From Mytilinidion resinicola (lineage: Eukaryota; Ascomycota; Dothideomycetes; Mytilinidiales; Mytilinidiaceae): 64,000 bases of DNA. Location: NCBI RefSeq assembly GCF_010093595.1, contig NW_022985439.1, positions 2,272,088-2,336,087 on the forward strand, written 5' to 3'. The notes below the pieces were generated by a model. The model was not told the DNA's origin, did no database searches, and worked only from the letters and a program-made list of their open reading frames with translations. The position numbers and the translations under genes were made by a program. Numbering within the stretch: position 1 is the stretch's first letter; each line of letters opens with the position of its first letter. Below are positions 45,932-57,039 of this stretch, piece after piece.

Positions 45932-48560
45932 TTACACAAGCACCATCTCCTCTGGCTCCCCGCGGCCCCAGTGCTCGCCCTCCATAACGCCCGGTACAAA
46001 TGCTGGCCCAATCAATACGTATCTGCCAGTGCCGTCATCTTGGCGACGCACCACCATGGGTACCGGAACGCCCGCTATGAGAACAACCTTTGTGAAAGGT
46101 GGTCCCGACCCTATGTAACCGTTCGATAGAACGAGTAGATTCCTCCTGCCGCCGAATTTGCGAAAGCAGCTTATCATGTACGCAAAAGCGTCGCTGTTCC
46201 GTGAAAACGCTTCTAGAAGATGCTCTACTGCCTCCGGTTCTCCATCGAGCACTTTGGGGTTGTGACCGACGAACAATCGATACATTGAGTTGAAGTGAAG
46301 AGTATTCGGATCTCTTAGATTTGTCATTCGCCCTTCGAGAACGGGAAAGACCGCTTTTGAGACCGGGCCGTAAGCGTCAACCAAGGGAATTTCTTTTCGC
46401 AGGACGGAAATCCACCGGCATATTTCCAAGACCTGGCCGATGAATCGAGAAGACTTCAGTGACGAGGTGTCCGTATCAAGATCGTGTTGTTCTATACTTT
46501 CCAAAGGCTTCGAAGATAGCGACACAGCCCCAAAGAATGTTCCCTTGACGGATAGCTCGTAATCTTGTATGAACACGTGTGCCTGCAATCTGGGCGTGGC
46601 ACTGTGCTCGTTCGTGTTGTAGAGGTACTTGTCATCGACCCAAGTCTCGTCCAAAACGGTTGTCCAGTCCGGAACTCATGACGGTGAATATTTGGTCTGT
46701 ACCCCGCCCGCATCGATGACTAAATGAAGCAGCGATAGGCGCCAGGTTAACAGGTAGGAAAAAAGCTCCGTGTAGATCCGGCTTTTTGGTTTTGCGTAGT
46801 TCAAGGTCGAGAGCGGTACCCCAAGATTTCGCAGTATACCGTAAAGAGCGTAAGAGCGGTCTTTTGGATTGGGAGCAACACGATTACGCAAAGCATAAAG
46901 AGCGCCATATAACGGTGTTTCTTTTGAGTCCAGTTTGAGAGTCGATGGGGTTGTTGCGCCGAGGACGTGGATAGGCACAAACCCGTTATCTCGAGACAAG
47001 TCGAAAAGGCCAAGACCCGCGAAAACTAATACCAACGATGTACCCCCGATGTAGGTAATGAAAGCATACTTTATTTGGAAATCCTGAGGTTCTCTCTTCG
47101 CCAAGCCTTCTTTGAAATGTCTGCGTACCCAATCAAGCCAATAATCAAGCTGGTCGAAGAACGCGAAGGTTAGCTAATCAAGGAGGAGTAACGCGGGCGA
47201 TATGGCGATAAAGCATAGGAGCGGCAGGAGTAGAGGAGTGCATAATGATAACAAGACTTTGATGGTGTTCCATCCAAAGTCGACGTCTTTGTGGTGCTGC
47301 AAGCATGCTTTGAATGATGTTCCTGTTGGCAATACGATGCGAAACTGAACGTCACCCCACCTGACAGGCCGTGTCACATTCATCCAGAGGTCGATGAGAG
47401 CTGTCCATTCAGAAACGCAACGGTGGAGAACGGTAGCTTGCGATCACAGTCTCTTCATCAGCTCCTAAACGTCCGTATCTTTCAGTCTTGGGATAGAAAG
47501 CATCAAGACCGCGTATAAAGGCATCCCAGTCAACTGCGGCGTCGCCGCAGAGAATGACCAGAGTATAGGCTAGCGCAAGCTCTTGAAATGTCCACGCTCT
47601 CTGGCACCAGTCGCGACTGAGGAGGTCTTTCATATCTTCGGCAGCGCATTTTGCCGGAAGTGGTGGTGTGAGTTGCGGAATAGGAAAAAATGTCCCTTGC
47701 CATTGTTAGCAGTCTTCGGCTAACTAGAAAAAGCGTGCTACTGGTTTCATTGACCAGATTTCGGAAAATTCGAGTCTTTGGGTTATACTAAAATTTATCC
47801 CAGATATAGTGGAAATAAAGAGAAGCCTCATGCCGCTGGAACTTCCGCTTGGCCTTCCGGCTATCTGCTCGTGTATGAGCACTAATCCACGGTATGCCCG
47901 CAAGGCATATGTTGTTGGTGGCTAGCGAGGCGGCTTTAAGATATGCCACAACTCTGTCCGATTTGGCATTGCCATGCCCAAGCCGGATGTACACTTGAGT
48001 CGCCCAGATGTATATCTCATCCATCAGCGGGATTTGTTTGTTTTTCTCCTCTATATTCTTCTGGTTGATGCATATAGAATCAAACTAGATTGTGATAGAG
48101 CCGTACTTTCGACGCAGCTGCCGAAGCGCAAACCGGCACTTCGTGGTGATCTCGATGTCGCAGCCGCTACAGGATATAACATCCAGCGTCATGGAAGAAT
48201 GTCCTCATACGTAGGATAGTGCTGCAAATTTAGGGCATGTTGCAAGAGATACAACGCGAGTGCCTGAGAGAGGTATGTCATCCGGTTCTCCGCCGGGGCC
48301 CTGGGCCCAGGCTGGTAAACCGTCGAGATCAAGGACTCGAATCAGTAGTGGTTCGGAGAGCACAGAAATGGAAGAGCACAATGTTTCTAACGTTCGCGGA
48401 GCTGTAGTATACTGGTCAAGGTCGTGGCCAAGGCCGACTTCAATGTCGAGTTCGGTCCATCTTTCGAACTCACGTATTCCTCCGAAGATGTGAGAGGCAG
48501 AAAGGCTGCTGGCAATGCACCTTTCTGGGCTTTGGGGCTAATAAGATAGTACTGGAATGT
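45932..48560 (-). pseudogene. HET-domain (heterokaryon incompatibility) protein with Trp-to-stop changes
   Basis: Minus strand. HET motif 1 FAALSYV-stop-G, motif 2 DSICINQKN, EIYIWATQVYIRLGHG, and motif 3 region CQRAWTFQELALA are all present. The C-terminal half has two hydrophobic segments (LLSLCTPLLLPLLCFIAIS, FITYIGGTSLVLVFAGLGLF) and VPDWTTVLDETWV. Stops sit exactly where relatives have Trp: TGA 48207-48205 (SYVWG), TAG 48087-48085 (IWIDSICINQ), TGA 46678-46676 (SWVPDW). Several introns and frame changes between 47100 and 47800 were not resolved. HET proteins trigger incompatibility cell death; this copy should be inactive. The 5' end is not defined. Confidence 0.75.
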
Positions 48561-49827
48561 GCATCTCGGTCCCAGCGTGTCCATAAGAAGCACCAAGAGA
48601 TGCGTTGTTTGGGAGTTGCTCAGTTTTGGGAAGGCCGGATGCCTGGTTTGATGCTAAGAAGCTGCAGATGAGTGCTGGCAATGCAGGAGCTTTCAGCCTT
48701 GCATGCCTCGGTCTATTCTGTGCACCTTTGGGGTACGTAATTTTATCGTGTGAGAGCAGGCTCTGACCTCATTGCCACATTTGGATTGCATCAGGGTTCT
48801 TTGAGAAGATGCCTTGCGTGCAAGATTGAGTCGGGTCGATGAGGTGCACGTTGATGATGGAAAGGTGTTGTATGCCGATGCAAGTCTAGCCGAGCCCTCA
48901 TTACAATCACGTGATATTTCAACATCCTCCATAGCTGGCGAGACGAGTTCAAAGAACAAAAATGATAACTAATTATATTCCTTGCTAGATGTGCAGTACA
49001 ACTCAGACATATGTAGACAGGATCCCAGTAGCCAACTTCAACATGCGCGAACATTCATTTGGATGAAGTATCAAGCAACTGCACATTACATTAGTAGGTC
49101 CTAGCTTTGGGCACACAGATATACAACTACTCTAGCTGCGCTCTTGGTCTCCCGACACCATCGTAAGGAGTGCCCTTGGTAACCTGTCCTCAGGTAGTCA
49201 AAAGGCAGTGTAATTCCCACTGCGGTGACCTTCACATTGTATATGGCGTTTCCAAAGCCTGTCGGGGTACCCCAAGCAGTTGCAAAGAGTGCCCAAAACT
49301 ATGTCTCGGTGAAGTACTGTGGTGGTGTGGAGCGGTGCAGTGCACGCAGAGCACCTAGGTAGGAGGAAGAGGAGGAGGTATAGTGCACGCCGTGCACGTA
49401 GGCAGAAGGAGCAGGCGTAGTGCATGCAGGTAGAAAAACGATTGATTAAGAAGGCGCCTGTAAGGGCGTGCAGCGCAGCGCAGCTGCGTAGCTAGCTACA
49501 AGAAGTGGTGATGGATGATGGATGATGCTCGCCGCAGAACAGCAGCTAGAGCCTAAGGGCCGGAGCGGCGCATTGCCCTCCGCAGGCACGTGCCGTAGGC
49601 CACGTGCCTATATCTTTACAGGTACCGTTCTACCTCACCACAGTACTGTAAGATTTTTCCACTTAATGTCTACTTGAGCCAAAATTCAACGGCATTTTCG
49701 GTGTTACGGAAGTTTGGAAACTCCTACAACAACCCCCCTTCTATCTTGCGATCATACTAGCGATCTAAACAGCGACCAGAATCATACCCTTCATGCTTCT
49801 TTCCCTCCTTTTGGGAGATATGAATGG
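48561..49827. other. gene-free stretch with low-complexity sequence
   Basis: Includes a purine-rich AGGAGGAAGAGGAGGAGG run near 49361 and repeated GTGCA(T/C)GC motifs at about 49335-49430. A near-palindrome, GGCACGTGCC ... GGCCACGTGCC, lies at about 49584-49608. No gene supported. Confidence 0.5.
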
Positions 49828-51308
49828 GAAACATCATGCTAAACTGGCATGCGCTGCACGGGGATTACAACGAAGTTGTTCGAGTGTCGCCGACTTGCGT
49901 TTTCATCAACAACGCTGAGGCGTGGCGAGGTTATTCCCTTCTGTGGTTCGCACATCACGTGCGTCACGTGCCGGTTGGTGACAAGTGACCTCTCTAGATA
50001 TCTATGTGCAGTCAGATAATAAGAAATCTATGGTAAAAGATCCAGCCGTATATTTCCAGTCGAAGGATGGGGCTGCAGATATCGTTTCTACGTATTCAGC
50101 CTTAAACTTTGCTCACTGTCAGGTGATCCGGTCAGCACGCTTACCCCTCTAGCTGCCAACGACACCAACCACACACGAATCTGCCGTACACTAAGTCACG
50201 CTTTCTCCGAGCAAGCGATCCGTCAGCAAGAATCGATCATATGCTCGTTCATCGACGTCCTTATTCATAAGCTTCACTAGGAAGCTGTCTCTGGCACCAC
50301 CATCGATCTGAGTAGATGTATGAACTTCACCAACTTTGATGTTATAGGCTCTCTGTGCTTTGGCGAGTCATTCAACGCACTGGAGAATGAAAACTACGGC
50401 TTCTGGATTGCAAACTTGTTCCAGGGGTTGAAGGTTGGCAGGATGTTCCGCGTACTGCGGGCATATCCTATAGTCGGACACCCTCTTCTCAGCTTTCCCC
50501 AGCTATTCCCAGCGTTGGCTAGAGCGAGGCAGAGGCATACGGAATACACAAAAAACAAGACGGCGAGGCAATTGGATACGCCGTCGGACTGGTAAGACTT
50601 TATGAGGTACGGTTTTGTGGCTTTGGGATAAACTCGCGCAGGGATCATGAAGACTACCGGCCTAATCATCATTGCGGGCAGCGAAACCTCAGCAACGTTT
50701 CTCAGCGGCGCAGCCTTCTACCTACTCAAAGACGCAGCATGGATAAAGAAACTCCAGCATGGAATACGGACAAGGTTGTGCGACGAGTCGAAGATTTCAT
50801 TTTTAGCGCTCGGCCGACTAAAGACTCTCAATACCGTTATCCAGGTTACTTTTCGCTTATACTCACCAGTCCCAACCATGCCTCCTCGCTTAGTTTCAGA
50901 GGGAGGTGCGGTCATCAACTCTGTCTTCATACCAGCCAGAACGAGGATCGGAGTCGCACAGTATCTTGCTTGCCATTCTTCTCACAACTTCACTGACCCG
51001 GAGCGATTTGCTCCTGAACGCTTCCTGGGTCATCCAAAGTTCCAGGACGATAAGCGGACAGTCATCCAGCCATTCTCCACCGGGCCGAGCAACTGCGTAG
51101 GTCAGGTATGTAATTCTTAAAAATATTTGTTCAGGCTTTCAAGATGTAAGGCTAACCGTATTAGGACCTGGCATGGACAGAAACACAAGCTATCATGGCT
51201 CGACTGATTTGGCACTTCGATATGGAACTCGATAAGAACTCGTTGCTTTGGAACCGCCAGAAGCTCTTCATATTGCGGGACAAGCTGGCCTTAACGGCAC
51301 ACGGTTAA
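49828..51308 (+). pseudogene. cytochrome P450 fragment, degraded
   Basis: Fragments in order: WHALHGDYNEVVRVSP (about 49846), RTLSHAFSEQAIRQQES (about 50190), TAG 50278-50280, then MNFTNFDVIGSLCFGESF, helix I IIAGSETSATF, helix K region VIQVTFRLYSP, PERFAPERF, heme loop FSTGPSNCVG with the Cys ligand, an intron at about 51111, and the end at 51308. The ExxR Glu of helix K is Val (GTT), which normally abolishes folding or heme retention. The N-terminal anchor is not found. Similar to fungal CYP groups of secondary metabolism. Confidence 0.75.
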
Positions 51309-51410
51309 CTTTAAGCTGAGAGACTCGTGATTCTAAATAAAGCACTATTGCAGGTGACGACTGAGGTTGAGTGTTGCGGATATTGAAGTACGGTGCTTAG
51401 CACGTGACGA

Positions 51411-51418
51411 TTTTGAAA
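51411..51418. repeat. target-site duplication of outer element, left copy
   Basis: TTTTGAAA, repeated exactly at 54214-54221. Confidence 0.75.
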
Positions 51419-51592
51419 GGGCGTTGGTACCTACACACCCCGTTTTCGGTAAAAGCACACCACCTACACTCTTGGCGTTTCACCGCCTTCCTATTGGCTC
51501 GGACTACTTCTCCGGAGCCTCCGATTCGCTTGCTTAACTTGCTTAGTAATTCCAAATGCTCTCTCTAAATGCGGCCATATTGCAGCCTATCC

Positions 51593-51785
51593 AATTCGTG
51601 CAGTCGTATATACAGCCGTACGTGAGCTCGTACGTGAGGCTATACAAATCGGCATGGCTATACAGCCTCCCCGTTTTACAGCACATCCTTTCCAATTTGT
51701 GTAGCCTTACGTACGAGCTCACGTACGGCTGTATATACGGCTGTACAAATTAAAAAGGATGCGCCGTAAAACGGAGAGGCCGTAT
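51593..51785. repeat. nested palindrome in the left arm of the outer element
   Basis: Arm 51593-51652 pairs with 51692-51751 (both contain GTATATACAGCCGTACGTGA or its complement). A second pair, 51661-51693 with 51753-51785 (CCGTTTTAC(A/G)GC(A/G)CATCC), overlaps the same spot. It may be a small foldback element inserted into the arm, since the right arm has no matching block. Confidence 0.65.
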
Positions 51786-51792
51786 CCCTTAA

Positions 51793-53980
51793 CCCGTCGA
51801 GGCGCAACGCTCGGGCCACTTTTTGTAGCCAATCAGATGCACCGCATCGGCCCCTGAGTATGAGAGCTACGGAGAGATGAAAATGTTTGAATTCGTGATT
51901 TCTATGTACATATCTGCTTGTAGAGCTAGGCAATGGTGTTGAGCCGGGCTACGTGCTCGCTCCAGCACGTGCCCTCTCTACAGAACGGAATGTTGCATAC
52001 AGAACAGCCCCAATTCGTTCTTGGCGGCCTTTCACGGCGTTTCCACCCCCTGCTATCCTCTCGCTTCTTCTGTGTTGTATTGACAGATAGCTCAGCAAGA
52101 GCTTTTCGAGCGCCAAGATGAGGCTTTGAAGTTGCGCGGTGCTTAGCTGAGCAGCCGGCGCAGGTGGGTTGTTTTGTGAACATTTTAACATGCTGATGCT
52201 CATTGACCGGTCTCCAAACAAGATCCATAGGCCCCTTCGCTCTCTGCATAGAATCTTGCTGGCGATAACGAATAGATGCATGTAGGAGCTTGTCTCGTAG
52301 GTCTCGACAGAATTGTAGATGAGTATCTTGGCGTAATGCGCGCTCGCCTGAGCCCGGCTCGGGCCTGTATAATAAGAGCATGTAGCTATTGCCCACAACC
52401 GTATCCAACAGGAAACTCCACAATGGCTTCCATGTCTTTCTGTGGACACGATTTGTATTATAATAGCTGCGCATCTGGTCTGCCATGTCCACGCCGCACA
52501 TCCAGAGGTTATACTTATTGATTATCACTGGAATATTAAGCCACGCCTGCGCCTTTTTACTAAATATCTTCACCGTTTAATAATATCCTGTAGCTGTTTT
52601 TGTAGGTTGTTTCTGTAGCTTAGCAATGTAATCCTTCCCGTTATGCACGGTAGACAGGAATAAGACTATTATTACATCTTTCCAGGCAAATTCTATTACC
52701 TTATAACTCTTTAACAACTCGCTATATAGCGTGCCCCACGGAATTTGCCTATTATAGCTTAACTTAAGGTCTACAAGCGATAGAGAGAAGCTCTCTGCAG
52801 GCTTAATCTTCTTCCTCTTTATCTAGTGTTATAAAGCGCTAGATTATTCCTTAATAGCAACAATATTTGTCTTAATTCCTTCCATCTCTTCTCTCTTTAT
52901 TTTAGTTGTGCGTATAGTGCCAGCTGCTCCTATTCCAAGCTTATAGAGCCTCTTAAATAGCTTTATATTAGAGAAAAGATTATCTAGCTAAACTATGTGC
53001 TTATAAGGTGGATAGAGGGGTTAATTTATAATAGAATTATATTATATTAAAAGATTAAGCATAACGGCTTGTGTTTTAGTAAAGCCCTCTATAAGGAATA
53101 ATTTGTTAAGGTTAATAGGGCCTTTCTTATCTCCCTTAGCATGCTATAGCTAATTAAGAATATAGCCTTAATTTGCAAGAACCTATATTTTAAACCCCTC
53201 CGGAGTTAGTTTAGATAGAATATTAACAATTTTGCTAGCCCGTCCTATAAACCTCTGTATTATTTTATTAATAGTAAGGTAAGGGCCTAGGGTCCAGTAC
53301 ATGCGGCTGCGTACTTATAGATACTTAGAGAGCTTATCTATACGCTCAAATGTTAAATAGAATCCATCCTGGGGCATAGGAGAGCACCGAAAGTACCGAT
53401 TAATCTGCTTAAACCGGGTCTTTGAAATATAGTCTTTCACTATATAGCTAGCACCACGTGATCTAGGGCCCTAATAGTCCTTAACGCGCTTCTCCACGGT
53501 AACTCCCATATAAATAAGTGTTCCAAAATAGGCATAGAGCTCGTGCCTTGTAGTTGGCTTCCATGGCCGTGGCAGGCGCACGTCGGTGGGCCGGTGCTGT
53601 TCTGCATGCTCGTTTGTCCACTGCACCATCTTCTCCATCATTTCATTGGTGAAGAATAGCTTGAAAATGGCCATAGGATCATGCCGATTAAGACCAGAGG
53701 GCATAGAGGCTCTCCCTGGAGCATGCCAACTGTTGATGTGGAGCGGAGAGAACTCGGGCAGCGGCGCCGGCTTTGGGGGGGGGTGTTTTCGCTTGTTTTG
53801 TACGAGAATCCTTCCATTTGACATAGTCAATGTCATTTGATGTTCTGGGCATGATTGGGCATCAATTGCTGTCTTTTTAGGTGGGTTCTGGTTGATTGTT
53901 ATGCCTGACAATGTTTGTTTGTATATCTGAGAATGATGTTCGCTTGGCGTTGGCCCGAGCGTTGCGCCTTAATCGACGGG
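51793..53980 (-). mobile_element. piggyBac-like transposon flanked by TTAA
   Basis: TTAA at 51789-51792 and 53981-53984. The inverted ends CCCGTCGA(..)GGCGCAACGCTCGGGCC start with CCC directly after TTAA, as is usual for piggyBac ends. 2188 bp long, carrying a decayed minus-strand transposase. The symmetry continues outside TTAA (TATCCC on both sides), so the real boundary could be a few bases wider. Confidence 0.8.
51926..53911 (-). pseudogene. piggyBac-type (DDE_Tnp_1_7) transposase, RIP-like decay
   Basis: The N-terminal part 53911-53471 reads DPMAIFKLFFTNEMMEKMV and ELYAYFGTLIYMGV, a piggyBac transposase opening. The C-terminal part 52573-51926 has MCGVDMADQMRSYYNTNR, WSFLLDTVVGN and a Cys-rich domain (CAGCSAKH, CSVCNIPFC). 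The middle (about 52560-53470) is very AT-rich. Its frame stays aligned but is broken by TAG/TAA at positions expected to be Trp or Gln (first at 53473-53471), which is C-to-T change in CpA context on either strand. No active protein. Confidence 0.85.
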
Positions 53981-54213
53981 TTAAGGGATAACCATGCCGA
54001 TTGTATGGCCTTATGTATAGCCTCACGTACAAGCTCATGTACGCCTAAGTGAATAAGAAAGGCTACACGTGCGGATGCACGTGAGAATAGAGCTCCGGAC
54101 GAAGTTCCGAGCCGCTCTAGCCAATCAAAAGATTAGGCGAGAGGGGGGGTGTGCTTTTACCAAAATAGGGGGTGTGAAACTACCGAAAAGGGGGTGTGCA
54201 GGTACCAACGCCC

Positions 54214-54221
54214 TTTTGAAA
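54214..54221. repeat. target-site duplication of outer element, right copy
   Basis: TTTTGAAA, partner of 51411-51418. Confidence 0.75.
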
Positions 54222-54817
54222 AGAAAGTCCTGGCTCACCGTATAATGGAGAATTGTAGAGGTGGATGAGTTCATATTTATCCACTACTAGCGCGGCCGCT
54301 TCTTAAGCGAGCATATGCACGTGACTATGAACGGTAGTGGCCTGCTTTCCCTTTCACAGCTCATTTTCATCTCGTCTACAATAACTTTGCGGGGCACAGC
54401 AGAATCCTGCTCAAGACATGGTCCAATCATCTCGAAAGTCGGGAAGACCGAGGTATGCTGGGCCGTGCCGCGTTGGGCAGGGGATGCACTCACGCAGATC
54501 CACGGACCTGGTTCGCCCGCACAACCCTAGACCATCGGGGATTCAGGTCGGGGCAGAGGGCTCGCCTTGTGCCGTCCCTCGATTGACAGCAAGCTAGGTC
54601 GCCTTCTCCTCGCCCGGCATCGCATTGACGCCACTCCTGCACACCTACGCACTTACGCTCACTCCACGTGATGGCTGATTGCTCGCCTGCCTGCAGGTAC
54701 AGAGTACCCTCGCTCGAGCTTCGTTCTCGGTTCCTGATTTCTTAACATCCAGCTTGCGCTCTGCCTACCTCTTTACCCGATCTTCCGCCAATTCGTCATC
54801 GGGAAATTGAGAAAGCA
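54222..54817. other. intergenic and promoter of GMC oxidoreductase
   Basis: Lies between the right transposon end and ATG 54818. A CCACGTGATG site occurs at about 54664. No gene supported. Confidence 0.4.
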
Positions 54818-56732
54818 ATGCGTTTCTTGGGGCTAGCATGTGCTGATATCGCGACGACTGCAGCACAGCTTTCGGTAGGACAGCTTTGTGTGGCACTGTG
54901 GTCCTTACAGCTCTTCTTTGGCGAGGCTCTCGCACAGCCAGCCTTCGGGCAGCCCGTCACTTATGACTATGTCGGTATGTTACATCGTGTTTCTCAGTCA
55001 TCCCCTCCGCCAATTGAGCCGAATGACCAACGGTGGCCATGTAGTTATTGGAGGCGGTACTGCTGGCCTAGCCATTGCCTCTCGTCTCGCTCAGGTCGCG
55101 TCTGTCGCCGTGATTGAGGCCGGCGGGTTCTACGAGCAGGACAATGGCAACCTCAGTACAATTCCGGGCTACGCTACGGCGATACCGTTTCTCGACACGA
55201 CCCCATCTTATCCTCGAAACTCATTGATGGATTGGGACTATGTTTCGGTCCCCCAAACGGAGGCTGGAGGCCGTCAAATCCACTACGCCCAAGGCAAGAC
55301 CCTCGGAGGCTCATCTGCGATCAACACCTTGGCTTTCCACCGCGCAACGTACGGAGCGTACCAGAAATGGGCCGATTTGGTGGGCGATCAAAGCTACACG
55401 TTTTGGAACATCCTCCCATTTTTCAAAAAATCTGCATTCTCTTATCCTCCCAACTTCCCTAAGCGCAATACACCAAACGCGACTTTTACCTATGATCTCA
55501 CGGCCTTCAACGATTTCCTCAGAGGCCCAGTACAGGTGTCATGGGCGCAATGGGTTGATCCAACCATCACATGGCTCGCGAAGGGCATTCGATCTCTCGG
55601 CCTGCCGCAGAGTGTACTTGGTCTGAATAGTGGATTCCTGACTGGCACGGGCGCGTACGTCACGACGTCTGTCGATCCATGCGACGCAACGCGATCCTCG
55701 TCGCGAACAAGCTACATGGAAAAAATCGGAGTGCCAGCCGGCTTGCAAGTCTACCACCACACGCGCGCGACGAAAATTCTTTTCAGCTCCAAACGCGCAA
55801 AGGGCGTCCAGGTCACTACAAACGACAAGTCGTACACTCTGACCGCTAAAAGGGAGGTCATACTCTCAGCCGGCGTCTTTGGCTCCCCGCATCTCCTTTT
55901 AGTATCCGGAATCGGCCCTGCGGCAACACTGAACAAATACAACATCCCCGTCATCTCGAACCTCGCCGGCGTCGGCCAGAATCTTTGGGACCAGCTTTAC
56001 TTCCAAATCATCAACGTCGTCAGCACTCCCTCTGGCGGCCAAGAAATAGCCCTCGACCCAGCAAAGGCCAACAAGCAGTACTACAAGCAGCAATGGGGCC
56101 CGCTGAGTTCAGTCTCAGCATACATCTCCTTCGAAAAGATCCCAAGCACGCTCCGCAGCACTTTCTCCCGCGCCACCAAGGTCGCACTCGAGTGGTTTCC
56201 TGCGGACTGGCCGGAGGTCGAGTACGTTGCGGGCGCGGCTGCGGGTCCTAATGGAAGCACGTTGGGGGTTTTGAGTGCCTCTCTCACCGCTCCGCTCTCC
56301 CGGGGAAGCGTCACGATCAAAAGCGCCGATCCTGCGACGCCGCCAGTCATTGATCTGGGATGGTTTACCAATCCCGCGGACGGCGAGGTTGCGGTTGCTG
56401 GGCTGAAGCGAGCACGGCAAGCTTTCAATAGTATTTCAAGTATCAAAGTTGGTCCAGAGGTTGCGCCCGGGGACGCGGTCAAGACGGACGCCCAAATACT
56501 CGCATTTGTGAAGAACGCCGCGACGCAGATTTGGCATGCGGGTGCGACTTGTTCGATGGGGAAGAATGGGGATAAGAGGGCGGTTGTGGATTCCAGAGCG
56601 AAGGTGTTTGGGGTCGAGGGACTTAGAGTGGTGGATGCGAGTGCGTTTCCGTTTATGGTGCCGGGGCATCCGCAGAGCACTGTGTACATGCTGGCCGAGA
56701 AGATTGCGGATGCAATTATTAAGAGAAGGTAA
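54818..56732 (+). CDS. secreted GMC oxidoreductase (FAD-dependent)
   Basis: Exons 54818-54974 and 55045-56732 (614 aa). The N-terminal 40 residues are hydrophobic and end in FFGEALAQ, a probable signal peptide. The FAD-binding VIGGGTAGLAIASRLA follows the intron, with acidic VIEAG; GMC signature 1 region YAQGKTLGGSSAINTLAF; signature 2 GSPHLLLVSGIGP; catalytic His in IWHAGATCSMG and a second His/Asn position in VPGHPQSTVYMLAE. Oxidises an alcohol or similar substrate; glucose-oxidase/choline-dehydrogenase superfamily. First gene of the putative terpenoid cluster, running towards the minus-strand cyclase. Confidence 0.9.
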
Positions 56733-57039
56733 ATTTTATAATCAGATGAGAAGGCTATATTAATACTTAATTCGATTTCCCAAGGCAACGTTTTCAACAC
56801 CGCCGAACGTACTAGAGAATAGCGCTCCACGATATTTTGAACGCGGCTATAGATTCAAGACAGCAGAAAAACAACCCTGGAATACAACAGGAAAATGATA
56901 TTCTCTAGGTCGAAAGTACAGAAATCAACGCGTACAAAACCAAATATACACCTGAAGTCCTCTTACACGCCGTAGTCTTATAAATCTCTCGTCCCTTTCC
57001 CTCTTCAAATATTCCCTTCTCCGCTTTCCGACAACGTTC
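56733..57039. terminator. convergent 3' region, GMC oxidoreductase / terpene cyclase
   Basis: 307 bp between two converging genes, AT-rich, where both transcripts should end. No individual poly(A) signal is certain. Confidence 0.35.

Larger units (their letters stand above)
51419..54213. mobile_element. outer inverted-repeat element, 8-bp TSD, carrying a nested piggyBac copy
   Basis: The ends GGGCGTTGGTACCT (51419) and its complement at 54213 are inverted. They share further sub-terminal blocks (CACACCCC, TTTTCGGTA, GTAAAAGCACACC) and are flanked by TTTTGAAA at 51411-51418 and 54214-54221. An 8-bp duplication suggests hAT or a similar superfamily. No own transposase was found; the interior is occupied by the TTAA-flanked element 51793-53980. 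Confidence 0.75.

Noticed and set aside
46676..48207. TGA read as Trp (alternative genetic code)
   Set aside because: Intact genes in the window use TGA as a terminator (for example the kinase at 23990), and a TAG replaces Trp in the same HET gene.
51419..54213. Whole block as one piggyBac element
   Set aside because: The outer 8-bp duplication is not TTAA and the outer ends differ from the inner CCC ends, so two nested elements fit better.
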